Shown one piece after another: positions 19,588 through 27,718 of a DNA stretch of 64,000 nucleotides (the stretch's first letter is position 1; each line of letters begins with the position of its first letter). The notes under the pieces are model-generated. The model was given only the letters and a program-made list of their open reading frames with translations, was not told the DNA's origin and made no database searches. The position numbers and the translations under genes are program-made. Source of the DNA: Saccharomonospora xinjiangensis XJ-54 (GTDB lineage: Bacteria; Actinomycetota; Actinomycetes; Mycobacteriales; Pseudonocardiaceae); the NCBI RefSeq assembly GCF_000258175.1, contig NZ_JH636049.1:3449482-3513481 (forward strand). Reading direction: 5' to 3'.

Positions 19588-20298
19588 ATGTTCGACAACG
19601 CTCCCCACTTCATCTCCGTCATCGCCGACGGTCTCCTGGTCACGATCCAGGCGACCGTCGGCGGCATCATCCTGGCAACGGTGCTGTCGTTCGTGGCAGG
19701 TCTCGCGATGCTGTCGCGGTACACGGCTGTCCGGGCCATCACCCGCGTGTACGTCGAGGTCTGGCGCGGCACGTCCGAGGTCGTGCAGCTCTTCTGGCTC
19801 TACTTCGTCCTTCCCGTACTGACCGGATTCCAGCTTCTGCCGCTCTGGGCGGGAGTTCTGGTGCTCGGCCTGAACTTCGGCGCGTACGGTGCGGAGATCG
19901 TGCGAGGTGCCGTGCAGTCCGTGCCGAAGGAGCAGCACGAGGGTTGTATCGCGCTGAACTTCAGTCCCGCGCAGCGGATGCGGCGGGTGATCCTGCCTCA
20001 GGCGCTGGTCGAGATGGTGCCGCCGTTCAACAACCTCTTCATCCAGTTGCTCAAGGGCACCGCGCTGCTGACGTTCATCACGGTTCCCGAGATGACGCAC
20101 CAGGCCACGGTCGTCCTCGTTCCCTCGTTCACCGGTGACGTCGCACTGATCTTCACGACCCTCCTGCTCTTCTACCTCGTACTGTCCATTGTGATCACAT
20201 TCTTGATGCGCTTGCTGGAGCGCTGGGCTGCGAGGAAGGTCGGCAGAATGCCTGCCAAGCGCGAGGCCGCGATCGCGAGGGGCGGTGGTGTCGCATGA
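19588..20298 (+). CDS. ehuC: Ectoine-type ABC transporter permease EhuC
   Basis: HisM-type inner membrane permease, 236 aa, about five helices. The permease EAA loop that docks to the ATPase is seen in GCIALNFSPAQRMRRVILPQA (about 130-150). A basic C-terminus (RKVGRMPAKREAAIARGGG) follows the last helix. Begins 23 nt after ehuB and overlaps ehuD by 4 nt. Confidence 0.8.
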   Translation: MFDNAPHFISVIADGLLVTIQATVGGIILATVLSFVAGLAMLSRYTAVRAITRVYVEVWRGTSEVVQLFWLYFVLPVLTGFQLLPLWAGVLVLGLNFGAYGAEIVRGAVQSVPKEQHEGCIALNFSPAQRMRRVILPQALVEMVPPFNNLFIQLLKGTALLTFITVPEMTHQATVVLVPSFTGDVALIFTTLLLFYLVLSIVITFLMRLLERWAARKVGRMPAKREAAIARGGGVA

Positions 20299-20957
20299 AT
20301 TTCAGCTGGGACTGGGACTTCGCGTTCGAGGTGCTGCCCGCGATCCTCGACGGCTTGTTGATCACTCTCCAGGCCACCGTGCTCGGCTCATTGCTTGCCT
20401 ACGTGCTGGGGCTGGTGTTCGCGCTGCTGCGGCGTTCGCCTGTTCGCGTGGTGAGCACGGCCGTGTGGCTGATCATGGAATTCGTGCGGAGCACACCGCT
20501 GCTGGTTCAGCTGTTCTTCCTGTTCTACGTGATGCCTCTGGTGGGCGTCACCATGTCTCCGATGGTGACCGGTGTGCTGGGGCTGGGGCTGCACTACGCG
20601 ACCTACACCGCCGAGGTGTACCGCGCGGGCATCGAAGCCGTCCCGAAGGGGCAGTGGGAGGCCGCGACCGCGCTGAGCCTGCCCACTCACCGGACCTGGA
20701 CCGCGGTGATCCTGCCGCAGGCCATTCCGAGGGTGCTTCCCGCGCTCGGCAACTACACCATTTCGATGTTCAAGGAAACGCCGTTGCTGCTGGCCATCGG
20801 TGTGCTGGACATCGTGGGCGCCGCGGAGGAGGAGGCTTCGCTGGCTTTCCGGTACGTCGAACCGATCACAATCGCCGGTGTCCTTTTCCTTCTGTTGAGC
20901 TACCCTGCCTCACTACTCGTTCGATACCTGGAGCGTCGTTTTGGACTCGCAAAATAA
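20295..20957 (+). CDS. ehuD: Ectoine-type ABC transporter permease EhuD
   Basis: Second HisM/GlnP-type permease, 220 aa. N-terminal periplasmic WDWDFAFEVLPAIL, membrane segment FVRSTPLLVQLFFLFYVMP, and coupling loop GQWEAATALSLPTHRTW. Paired with EhuC as the heterodimeric pore. ATG 20295 overlaps ehuC by 4 nt. A clear paralog lies at 24413-25072. Confidence 0.8.
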   Translation: MNFSWDWDFAFEVLPAILDGLLITLQATVLGSLLAYVLGLVFALLRRSPVRVVSTAVWLIMEFVRSTPLLVQLFFLFYVMPLVGVTMSPMVTGVLGLGLHYATYTAEVYRAGIEAVPKGQWEAATALSLPTHRTWTAVILPQAIPRVLPALGNYTISMFKETPLLLAIGVLDIVGAAEEEASLAFRYVEPITIAGVLFLLLSYPASLLVRYLERRFGLAK

Positions 20958-21750
20958 TCCGTCGAACCACCCGGTGTCCGACGTGATGATCCGCTTCGAC
21001 CGGGTGGTCAAGAAGTTCGGCGACAACGTCGTGCTGCGCGACCTGAGTTTCGAGGTCGCTCCTGGCGAGTTCGTCACGCTCATCGGGCCGAGCGGTTCGG
21101 GCAAAACCACCATCCTCCGGCTGCTGATGACGCTGGAACGGGTCAACGGCGGCACCATCCAGGTCGGCGACGAGTACCTCAGCCACATGGAGCGTGGTGG
21201 GAAGCTCGTTACCGCCGACGAGAAGCACCTCAGGAAGGTGCGCAGGCGCATCGGGATGGTGTTCCAGCAGTTCAACCTGTTCCCGAACATGAAGGTGCTC
21301 CAGAACCTCACCGAGGCGCCGATCAGGGTGCTCGGCAAGTCCCGCGACGAGGCGGAGGAACGGGCGAGGTCGCTGCTGGAGATGGTCGGGCTCACCGACA
21401 AGATCGACGCGCACCCCTCGCAGCTCTCGGGCGGGCAGCAGCAGCGGGTGGCCATCGCCCGCGCGCTGGCGATGGAGCCCGACGTGCTCCTGCTCGACGA
21501 GGTGACGTCGGCGCTGGACCCCGAGCTGGTGGCCGGTGTGCTCGCGGTGCTGAGGGACATCGCGGAGACCACCGACATCACGTTCCTGTGTGTGACACAC
21601 GAGATGCAGTTCGCCAAGGATGTGTCCGACCGCGTCATGATGTTCGACAAGGGGCAGGTCATCGAGGACGCCACGCCGGAGAAGCTGTTCACCGAACCGG
21701 ACCACGAGCGCACAAGGGAGTTCCTGCACGCGGTGCTGAACAGGGCGTGA
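20941..21750 (+). CDS. ehuA: Ectoine/polar amino acid ABC transporter ATPase
   Basis: ABC ATPase of 269 aa. Walker A is GPSGSGKTT, the Q-loop is in GMVFQQFNLFPNMKVL, the signature is LSGGQQQR, and Walker B is VLLLDEVTSALD. A final His switch is in CVTHEM. TTG 20941 has GGAG (20930-20933) 7 nt upstream and overlaps ehuD by 17 nt; GTG 20974 or ATG 20986 are possible shorter starts. It is the only ATPase for the two ehu-like permease pairs in this window. Confidence 0.85.
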   Translation: MDSQNNPSNHPVSDVMIRFDRVVKKFGDNVVLRDLSFEVAPGEFVTLIGPSGSGKTTILRLLMTLERVNGGTIQVGDEYLSHMERGGKLVTADEKHLRKVRRRIGMVFQQFNLFPNMKVLQNLTEAPIRVLGKSRDEAEERARSLLEMVGLTDKIDAHPSQLSGGQQQRVAIARALAMEPDVLLLDEVTSALDPELVAGVLAVLRDIAETTDITFLCVTHEMQFAKDVSDRVMMFDKGQVIEDATPEKLFTEPDHERTREFLHAVLNRA

Positions 21751-21790
21751 CGCCCCTCCGCGGGGCCTTGGTGCGCGGGTGGTCACGGGC

Positions 21791-21796
21791 TACGGT
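21791..21796 (+). promoter_or_regulatory. -10 box, leaderless promoter of the enoyl-CoA hydratase gene
   Basis: TACGGT ends 6 nt before ATG 21803, which has no Shine-Dalgarno. The spacing supports this start over the GTG at 21779. Confidence 0.5.
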
Positions 21797-21802
21797 CGGG
21801 GC

Positions 21803-22576
21803 ATGGGTGACTACGAACACGTCCTCGTCAAGCGGGAGGACGACACCGTCACGATCACCATGAACCGGCCCGCGCGGCGTAACTCGCTGTCCGAACCACA
21901 TCTTCGGGAGCTGCTCGCCGCGTTCACCGAGGCAGGCACATCGGATGCGACCGGGATCGTGCTGGCGGGCGCGGGGCCTGTGTTCTCGGCGGGGCACGAC
22001 TTCGGCGACGTCGCGGCGCGCGACCTCGGTGGTGTCAGGGAACTGCTGCGGTTGTGCACGGACGTGATGCGCACTGTCCAGTCGGTGCCGCAGGTGGTCG
22101 TCGCCCGTGTGCACGGGCTCGCCACCGCGGCAGGTTGCCAGCTCGTGGCATCGTGCGACCTGGCCGTGGCGGCGGCCTCGGCGGGCTTCGCGCTGCCGGG
22201 GGGCAAGGGCGGGTGGTTCTGCCACACGCCAGCCGTTCCCGTCGCGCGAGCTGTGGGACGCAAGCGGCTGATGGAGCTGGCTCTGACCGGCGATCCGATC
22301 GACGCGGCGACAGCGCTGGACTGGGGGCTCGTCAACCGCGTCGTGCCGGACGAGCAGCTCGACGACGCCGTCGCAGAGCTGCTGGCAAGGGCGACGCGGG
22401 GCAGCAGGGCGTCCAAGGCACTCGGCAAGCGAACGTTGTACGCACAGCTCGATCGTCCCGAGGGCGACGCCTACGCGCTCGCGGTGGAGGTCATGGCGTC
22501 GGCGTCGCAACTGCCCGGCGCGAGGGAGGGCATGGCGGCGTTCCTGGAGAAGCGCCCACCGGTGTGGCCGGACTGA
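21803..22576 (+). CDS. Enoyl-CoA hydratase/isomerase family protein
   Basis: Crotonase-fold enzyme, 257 aa. The CoA-binding and oxyanion-hole segments are VFSAGHDFGDV and HGLATAAGCQLVASCDLAVA. The usual acid positions differ: where hydratases have Glu144/Glu164, this sequence reads ASAGFALPGGKGGWFCHTP, so hydratase activity is uncertain and isomerase or other crotonase chemistry is possible. The C-terminal EGMAAFLEKRPPVW is typical of the family. Monocistronic; the 3' side carries a 21-nt repeat array. Confidence 0.8.
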   Translation: MGDYEHVLVKREDDTVTITMNRPARRNSLSEPHLRELLAAFTEAGTSDATGIVLAGAGPVFSAGHDFGDVAARDLGGVRELLRLCTDVMRTVQSVPQVVVARVHGLATAAGCQLVASCDLAVAAASAGFALPGGKGGWFCHTPAVPVARAVGRKRLMELALTGDPIDAATALDWGLVNRVVPDEQLDDAVAELLARATRGSRASKALGKRTLYAQLDRPEGDAYALAVEVMASASQLPGAREGMAAFLEKRPPVWPD

Positions 22577-22586
22577 CCACGCACAC

Positions 22587-22761
22587 CGTGTCCGCACTTC
22601 CTGCACGCGTGTCCGCACTTCCTGCACGTGTGTCCGCACTTCCTGCACGTGAGGCGGTCCCCACGGTCCTCCGAGCCGGCTCACGGGAGGAGACCGCCGT
22701 ACCTGGGGTGCAAACACTCGTACGAGAAGTGCGGACACGCGTACGAGAAGTGCGGACACGG
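22587..22761. repeat. Head-to-head 21-nt repeat array (locus B)
   Basis: Three near-identical forward units lie at 22587-22607, 22608-22628 and 22629-22649 (core GTGTCCGCACTTCCTGCACG). Two inverted units lie at 22720-22740 and 22741-22761 (core GTACGAGAAGTGCGGACAC). The period is exactly 21 nt. Forward and inverted copies share a perfect 13-bp complement (GTGTCCGCACTTC). The whole fills the gap between the convergent enoyl-CoA hydratase and NUDIX genes and ends 2 nt from the NUDIX stop, so it could act as a large bidirectional terminator. Confidence 0.85.
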
Positions 22762-22763
22762 CG

Positions 22764-23303
22764 TCAGGCGGAGTTGCGGCGCTCCCAGAGGAGTAGCAGG
22801 GCGTAGGCGGCGATCGACTGGGCGTCGGTGATCTCACCTTCGGTCATCATTCGCTCCACGTCGGCGCGGTCGAACCACGCCGTGCGCATATCTTGCTCCT
22901 CGTGCTCACGTTCCGGCTCCCCGTCGGAAAGGTCCGTGGCGAGGAACACCCGCCCACGCTGGCTCGTCAGTCCCGGAGCGACGTCGAGTAGCCCGATCTC
23001 CACGAGCTCACCAGCGGAGAGTCCTGTCTCCTCGCGCAGTTCGCGAGCGGCCAGTTCGGCGGGAGGCAGCTCGGCGCGGTCGGGCGCGGTGCCCTGAGGG
23101 AACTCCCACCTGCGAATCCCGAGTGGGTAACGATATTGCTCGACGAGCTTCAGTCTGCTTCCGGCAAGGGGGATGACCAGCGCGTAGTCCGGTTTGTCGA
23201 TGACGCCGTAAATGCCGTCGGAGCCGTCAGCTCTGCGAATCCGGTCCTCGCGAACCGTCATCCAATTGTTGACATACACCTGCCGTGAGCCGAGTCTCTT
23301 CAT
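22764..23303 (-). CDS. NUDIX hydrolase (ADP-ribose pyrophosphatase-like)
   Basis: 179-aa NUDIX-fold hydrolase of nucleoside diphosphate derivatives. The NUDIX box is complete in the segment ending AARELREETGLSAGE. The N-terminal strands (RIRRADGSDGIYGVIDKPDYALVIPL) and QYRYPLGIRRWEFPQGT upstream of the box resemble ADP-sugar pyrophosphatases. ATG 23303 has AGGGAG 10 nt upstream; an in-frame ATG at 23312 is too close to that site. It is divergent from the second ehu-like binding protein. Confidence 0.85.
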   Translation of the reverse strand: MKRLGSRQVYVNNWMTVREDRIRRADGSDGIYGVIDKPDYALVIPLAGSRLKLVEQYRYPLGIRRWEFPQGTAPDRAELPPAELAARELREETGLSAGELVEIGLLDVAPGLTSQRGRVFLATDLSDGEPEREHEEQDMRTAWFDRADVERMMTEGEITDAQSIAAYALLLLWERRNSA

Positions 23304-23377
23304 TCGCGACATTCTCCCTGAGCCACCCGATTGGGTTAGGGTCGCACGACCTGCCGTCTCTCGAACGGAGTAATCCC

Positions 23378-24277
23378 TTGTCGAAACGAGAGCTGAACCT
23401 CTCCCGCCGGGCATTGTTGCGCTACTCGGCCGTCGGCCTCGCCGCGGTGGGAGGGGGCTCGCTGCTCGCCGCGTGCCAGACCACGAACCCCGAGACCGGC
23501 CAGGTCGAGGGCTCGGGTCTGCAACAGCGCATCGACTCAGGTCAGCCCGTGCGGCTGGCGGTGGCCAACGAGCCGCCCTACACCAAGCTGGAGGCGAACG
23601 GCGAACTCACCGGCGCGTCCCCCGACGTCACGAAGGCGGTGCTGGAACGGCTCGGCATCACCAAGGTCGAGGGCATCCAGACCGATTACGACTCGATGAT
23701 CCCCGGTCTCGACGCCGACAGATGGGACATCGTCAGCGCGGGCTTGTTCATGAACAAGACCCGCTGCGCCAAGGTGTTGTACGCCTCACCGGACATCGTC
23801 TCCACCGAGTCTTTCGCCGTGCCTGCCGGTAACCCGAAGAAACTGACCACTGTGGACGCTTTGCTCGATTCGGATGCGGTGGTCGCCGTGCTCGCGGGAA
23901 GTTACGAGTTGAAGACGGCGAAGGCACTCGGTGTGCCGGAGCCGCAGTTGCAGACCTACCCGAAGGCTCCCGACGCCATGCAGGGCATGCGGGACGGCCG
24001 TGTGGACGCCGTCCTCCTTCCCACATTGACGCTGAAGTCGCACAAGGAGCAGTACGGCGGCGAGTTCGAGATCACCGAGCCGCTCGAGGCGTTCCCGACC
24101 ACGGGTGCCGGTGCGGCGTTCCGTAAGTCCGATGCGGACTTCCACAAGAAGTTCGACGCCGAGTTGAAGAAGTTCAAGGAGACCGACGAGTTCGCGCAGA
24201 TTCTCGACAAGTGGGGCTTCGATGCCAAGGCGTCGCGGAACTCCACGACCGAACAACTTTGCGCGACGGAGGGCTGA
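23378..24277 (+). CDS. Second ehu-like substrate-binding lipoprotein
   Basis: Family 3 solute-binding protein, 299 aa, paralogous to ehuB: same order of elements and the same C-terminal ending (TTEQLCATEG versus TTEQLCSGE). Tat-like SRRALLRYSAVG then lipobox LLAAC. TTG 23378 is selected because ACGGAG (23365-23370) sits 7 nt upstream; the longer ORF to 23285 would run across the promoter. Its two presumed permeases are on the opposite strand, convergent, and no ATPase accompanies them. The substrate is unknown, probably an amino acid or compatible solute. Confidence 0.8.
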   Translation: MSKRELNLSRRALLRYSAVGLAAVGGGSLLAACQTTNPETGQVEGSGLQQRIDSGQPVRLAVANEPPYTKLEANGELTGASPDVTKAVLERLGITKVEGIQTDYDSMIPGLDADRWDIVSAGLFMNKTRCAKVLYASPDIVSTESFAVPAGNPKKLTTVDALLDSDAVVAVLAGSYELKTAKALGVPEPQLQTYPKAPDAMQGMRDGRVDAVLLPTLTLKSHKEQYGGEFEITEPLEAFPTTGAGAAFRKSDADFHKKFDAELKKFKETDEFAQILDKWGFDAKASRNSTTEQLCATEG

Positions 24278-24358
24278 GGGGTACCGCCAGACGATGGCGT
24301 GTTGTCCCAGTCCGAAGAGGGCTCGTGGTTGCCGCAGACGCGAGCTGACGGTGACTGC

Positions 24359-24405
24359 CCGGCGAGGTGGTGAACGGCCGGTGCGCCCGCTCACCACCTC
24401 GCCGG
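24359..24405. terminator. Bidirectional terminator hairpin
   Basis: Perfect 15-bp inverted repeat CCGGCGAGGTGGTGA (24359-24373) / TCACCACCTCGCCGG (24391-24405) with a 17-nt loop. It lies between the convergent binding-protein and permease genes. No T-run, as is common in high-GC actinobacteria. Confidence 0.8.
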
Positions 24406-24412
24406 TTCGCGT

Positions 24413-25072
24413 TCAGCCCGCGGGGCGCATGCGCTGTTCGAGGCGGCGCAGCAGCAGCGCGGTCGGGTAGCTCGCCGCGAGGAAGATGAGGCCGGCGAGG
24501 GTCAGCGGTTCGAGGTACTCGTAGGTGTCCCCGCCGATGGTGCGTGCGGTGCGCAGCAGTTCGGGAACGGTGATGAGCGCCAGGAACGGTGTTTCCTTGA
24601 ACATGGCGATGGCGTAGTTGCCGAGTGCGGGCAGGACGTTGCGGACAGCCTGCGGAAGGATCACCTTGCGCCACGTGATCGACGGCGGCAGTTGGAGCGC
24701 GACGGTGGCCTCCCACTGACCCTTCGGCACGGCGTCGATACCGGCCCGGTACACGTCGGCGCAGTAACACGCGTAGTGCACGCCGAGGCCGATCACACCG
24801 GCGGTCATCGGCGACAGTGTGATGCCCATGCCGGGCAGCGCGTAGAAGAGGAAGAACAGCTGGATCAGCAGCGGCGTGCTGCGGATGAACTCGATGAACG
24901 CCGTCGTCACCTGCGAGAGCACGGGTATCCGCAGGTTGCGCACGATCGCGAACACGAGACCGAGCGCGGCGGCGAGCGCGATCCCGAGGACGGTGGCGAC
25001 GAGCGTGTACTGCACGAAGTGCGTGAGCAGTTCGGGAAGGATGTCGAACGTGTAGTCCCAGTCCCAGTTCAT
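24413..25072 (-). CDS. EhuD-like ABC transporter permease (second set)
   Basis: 219-aa permease clearly paralogous to EhuD: shared WDWDYTFDILPELL start, FIRSTPLLIQLFFLFYALP helix, and coupling loop GQWEATVALQLPPSITW. Overlaps the upstream permease by 4 nt (ATGA). The pair is transcribed toward the binding protein and ends behind a 15-bp terminator hairpin. No ATPase gene follows. Confidence 0.82.
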   Translation of the reverse strand: MNWDWDYTFDILPELLTHFVQYTLVATVLGIALAAALGLVFAIVRNLRIPVLSQVTTAFIEFIRSTPLLIQLFFLFYALPGMGITLSPMTAGVIGLGVHYACYCADVYRAGIDAVPKGQWEATVALQLPPSITWRKVILPQAVRNVLPALGNYAIAMFKETPFLALITVPELLRTARTIGGDTYEYLEPLTLAGLIFLAASYPTALLLRRLEQRMRPAG

Positions 25073-25791
25073 CGGGCAGGCACCTCCTCCGGCATGGGCT
25101 TGCGATACCGGAAGACGCTGCGCAGCCCCTCGTGTCTGCCGAGTTTGGACTTGGCGACCACCTCGGCCATGTTGGACAGCATCGTCACGCCGTACGCGAG
25201 CACGAAGTAGATCACCATCAGCGCCAGGTACATCACCGTCTGGTCGCCGCCTGCGAAGCGGAACGCCTCACCCATGTTCATGAGATCGACGAGCGAGATG
25301 GTGTAGAGCAGGGGTGTGCTCTTGAGCAGCTGGATGAACAGGTTGTTCATCGAGGGGATCATCAGCACGGTCGCCTGTGGCCAGATGACGCGGCGCATCC
25401 GCTGGGACGGTGACAGGTTCAACGCGACAGCGGCTTCCCACTGCGGTCGCGGTACCGCGTCGATCGAACCGCGGACGACTTCGGCCCCGTACGCGCCGTA
25501 GTTCAGGCCGAACGCGAGGACACCCACGAGGAGCGGGTCGAACTTGATTCCGAGCAGCGGCAGGGCGAAGAACAGCCACCACAACTGAATGGGCAACGAC
25601 GTGCCCCGGAAGAACTCGATGATCACTCGGGCGAATCCGCGCACGGCGAGCGTCGAGGAACGCGCAGCCAGCCCCAGCAGTACCGAAACGACCAGCATGA
25701 GAACCGTGCCAAGAACGGTCACCAGGAGCGTGACGCCGAGTCCGCGAAGGAGGTTGTCGGTCCAGTCGAGCAGTGTCGGATTGTCATTCAC
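25069..25791 (-). CDS. EhuC-like ABC transporter permease (second set)
   Basis: 240-aa permease paralogous to EhuC: NLLRGLGVTLLVTVLGTVLML at the start and coupling loop AVALNLSPSQRMRRVIWPQA. First gene of a two-gene operon with the EhuD-like permease. GTG 25791 has GAGAGG 10 nt upstream. A TAGGGT -10-like box on the minus strand (25824-25829) precedes it. Confidence 0.82.
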   Translation of the reverse strand: MNDNPTLLDWTDNLLRGLGVTLLVTVLGTVLMLVVSVLLGLAARSSTLAVRGFARVIIEFFRGTSLPIQLWWLFFALPLLGIKFDPLLVGVLAFGLNYGAYGAEVVRGSIDAVPRPQWEAAVALNLSPSQRMRRVIWPQATVLMIPSMNNLFIQLLKSTPLLYTISLVDLMNMGEAFRFAGGDQTVMYLALMVIYFVLAYGVTMLSNMAEVVAKSKLGRHEGLRSVFRYRKPMPEEVPAR

Positions 25792-25875
25792 TCGGTAAAA
25801 CCTCTCGTCGGGGTCGGGGGTTGACCCTAACGGGGGATCGTCTTGGGTGGCGAATACTCGCTCACCGCAGTCGCC

Positions 25876-25881
25876 TACCCT
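25876..25881 (+). promoter_or_regulatory. -10 box, leaderless promoter of nucS
   Basis: TACCCT ends 6 nt before GTG 25888, with no Shine-Dalgarno. This supports the 219-aa start. Confidence 0.55.
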
Positions 25882-25887
25882 CTCGTC

Positions 25888-26547
25888 GTGCGCTTAGTGA
25901 TCGCCCGGTGCCAGGTGGACTATGCTGGCCGCCTCACGGCCCATCTGCCGATGGCCACCCGCCTGCTGCTCGTCAAGGCCGACGGATCGGTGTCGGTGCA
26001 TTCCGACGACCGCGCCTACAAGCCGTTGAACTGGATGAGCCCGCCGTGCTGGCTCATCGAGGACGGCAATCTGTGGATCGTCGAGAACAAGGCGGGCGAG
26101 AAGCTCGTCGTCACCATCGACACGGTGATCGACGAGGTGGAGCACGACCTCGGTGCCGAACCGGGGCTGGTGAAGGACGGAGTCGAGGCTCACCTTCAGG
26201 AACTTCTCGCCGAGCACATCACCACGCTCGGCGACGGCTACACACTCGTGCGGCGGGAGTACATGACCGCCATCGGCCCCGTGGACATCCTCGCGCGCGA
26301 CGCCGAGGGCGGCTCTGTGGCTGTGGAGATCAAGCGGCGTGGTGAGATCGACGGGGTCGAACAGCTGACCCGGTATCTGGAGTTGCTGAACCGTGATCCG
26401 CTGCTCGCGCCGGTGCGGGGAGTGTTCGCGGCCCAGCAGATCAAGCCGCAGGCCCGCACGCTCGCGGAGGACCGGGGAATCCGGTGCGTGACCTTGGACT
26501 ACGACAGGCTTCGCGGTATCGAGAGCAACGACCTCACGCTGTTCTGA
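25888..26547 (+). CDS. nucS: Endonuclease NucS (non-canonical mismatch repair)
   Basis: 219-aa mismatch-specific endonuclease that replaces MutS/MutL in many actinobacteria by cutting both strands at mispairs. An N-terminal DNA-binding/dimerisation beta domain ([31 protein letters not shown]) is followed by a RecB-like PD-(D/E)XK nuclease: [10 protein letters not shown] then [22 protein letters not shown]. The C-terminus IESNDLTLF resembles the beta-clamp-interacting tail of the family. Length and order agree with Rv1321. Confidence 0.95.
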   Translation: MRLVIARCQVDYAGRLTAHLPMATRLLLVKADGSVSVHSDDRAYKPLNWMSPPCWLIEDGNLWIVENKAGEKLVVTIDTVIDEVEHDLGAEPGLVKDGVEAHLQELLAEHITTLGDGYTLVRREYMTAIGPVDILARDAEGGSVAVEIKRRGEIDGVEQLTRYLELLNRDPLLAPVRGVFAAQQIKPQARTLAEDRGIRCVTLDYDRLRGIESNDLTLF

Positions 26548-26648
26548 AAGGGTCTGAACGTGTGCGGCGCCGTGCCAGCGACGGCGGCCCTTCGCTCGCG
26601 GTGACGTCGTGATCCTGGGAACCTCGCACGGCCGCGGGGCGCGGCCGA

Positions 26649-26654
26649 TAACGT
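26649..26654 (+). promoter_or_regulatory. -10 box, leaderless promoter of a lipoprotein gene
   Basis: TAACGT ends 6 nt before GTG 26661. Confidence 0.5.
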
Positions 26655-26660
26655 TCACGC

Positions 26661-27656
26661 GTGCTGAGTCGTGCTGTATCGCGTCGGATGATCGTGTGTT
26701 GGGTGGCCGGGCTCGGTCTGCTCACCGGGTGCGCCGGTGAGGACCTGGCGAAGGAGAACTTCGAGCGCACCACAGTGAAGGCGGAGCCCGGCACAGGGCA
26801 GGGTCAGGTGCCCACCGGACCGATCGACGATCCCGCCGTCGAGCTGGCCACCCTGCGCACGGTGGACGCCTGTGGACTGCTCGGTGACGACGTCGCGGGC
26901 AACCTCACGCCGCAGGAGGAGCCGTCCAGCAGTGGCTGGGGTCTGTGCTCGCGTTCGTTCATCGACGCGGGCGGCAAACCCATTCGCGTGCTGCTCGAAC
27001 TCGGCGAGGGAAGTGTCTTCGCCGACCAGGCCACGAGCAATGTCGGGGGTCTGCCGCTGGTGCAGACGGCCGTCGATGACACCTCCTGCTTCTCCACCGC
27101 GGTGACCCAGCGCGATCCCGATGTGGGTATCAGCGTGCTGGCCGATCACGAGCAGGGTGGTGGAGACCCGTGCCAGAGCAGCTACCTCGTGCTCGAAGGT
27201 GTGCTCGGCACGTTGAGGGCGAACCCGCCGACGCTGACGCCGCAGGAGGGTTCGTTGCTGACCGTGGACCTCTGCGAGTCGCTCGCCTCCGAGGAGTTCG
27301 GCGGCGCGCTCGGAACGGACGAGGAGGAGGCTCGTCTCCTGCCGGGAGGACTGCACTTCTGCCAGCTCTCGCAGGACGACTTCGTCGTGTACGCCAACGC
27401 CCGCGTCGCCTATCCCGTCGCGCCGATCGAAGGCACGAAGGAGGTCGAGCTCGCCAAAGGCATCATCGGCGTGCAGCAGCCTGGGACGACGGACACGGCC
27501 GAGTGCGACGTCTCGTGGAACCATCTCGGACTGTCCGAGCACGAGGCCGAGGTCATCACCGTGAGCTACTACGACTACACGGAGGAAGCCGATGTGGACG
27601 CTGCGTGTCAGCGAGTGACCGAACTGGCCGAAGCGATGGTGAAGACCCTGCCGTAG
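26661..27656 (+). CDS. DUF3558-like lipoprotein with duplicated Cys module (copy 1)
   Basis: 331-aa secreted lipoprotein: basic start, hydrophobic segment, and lipobox LLTGC (Cys24). The mature part appears to contain two similar halves. Each opens with a T-V-D-x-C segment (LRTVDACGLL and LLTVDLCESL) and carries two or more further Cys, suggesting one disulfide-bonded domain repeated. This Cys-rich arrangement resembles the DUF3558 lipoproteins of Pseudonocardiaceae; the function is unknown. Related genes occur at 30023 and 31086, flanking the dihydroxyacetone kinase operon. Confidence 0.7.
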   Translation: MLSRAVSRRMIVCWVAGLGLLTGCAGEDLAKENFERTTVKAEPGTGQGQVPTGPIDDPAVELATLRTVDACGLLGDDVAGNLTPQEEPSSSGWGLCSRSFIDAGGKPIRVLLELGEGSVFADQATSNVGGLPLVQTAVDDTSCFSTAVTQRDPDVGISVLADHEQGGGDPCQSSYLVLEGVLGTLRANPPTLTPQEGSLLTVDLCESLASEEFGGALGTDEEEARLLPGGLHFCQLSQDDFVVYANARVAYPVAPIEGTKEVELAKGIIGVQQPGTTDTAECDVSWNHLGLSEHEAEVITVSYYDYTEEADVDAACQRVTELAEAMVKTLP

Positions 27657-27718
27657 CACGGGAAATTCGTTAGGTTGAGAACCGGACCTGCCACGCATCG
27701 CCGCGCTCGGAGGTAGCT

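Noticed and set aside
22587..22761. CRISPR-like look of the repeat array
   Set aside because: Units are contiguous with no spacers, only 21 nt, head-to-head, and no cas genes are near.
22587..22763. Repeat array read as a coding region (SALPARV repeats)
   Set aside because: 21 nt is a multiple of three so frames stay open, but the array lies after a stop codon, both orientations read equally well, and composition differs from neighbouring genes.
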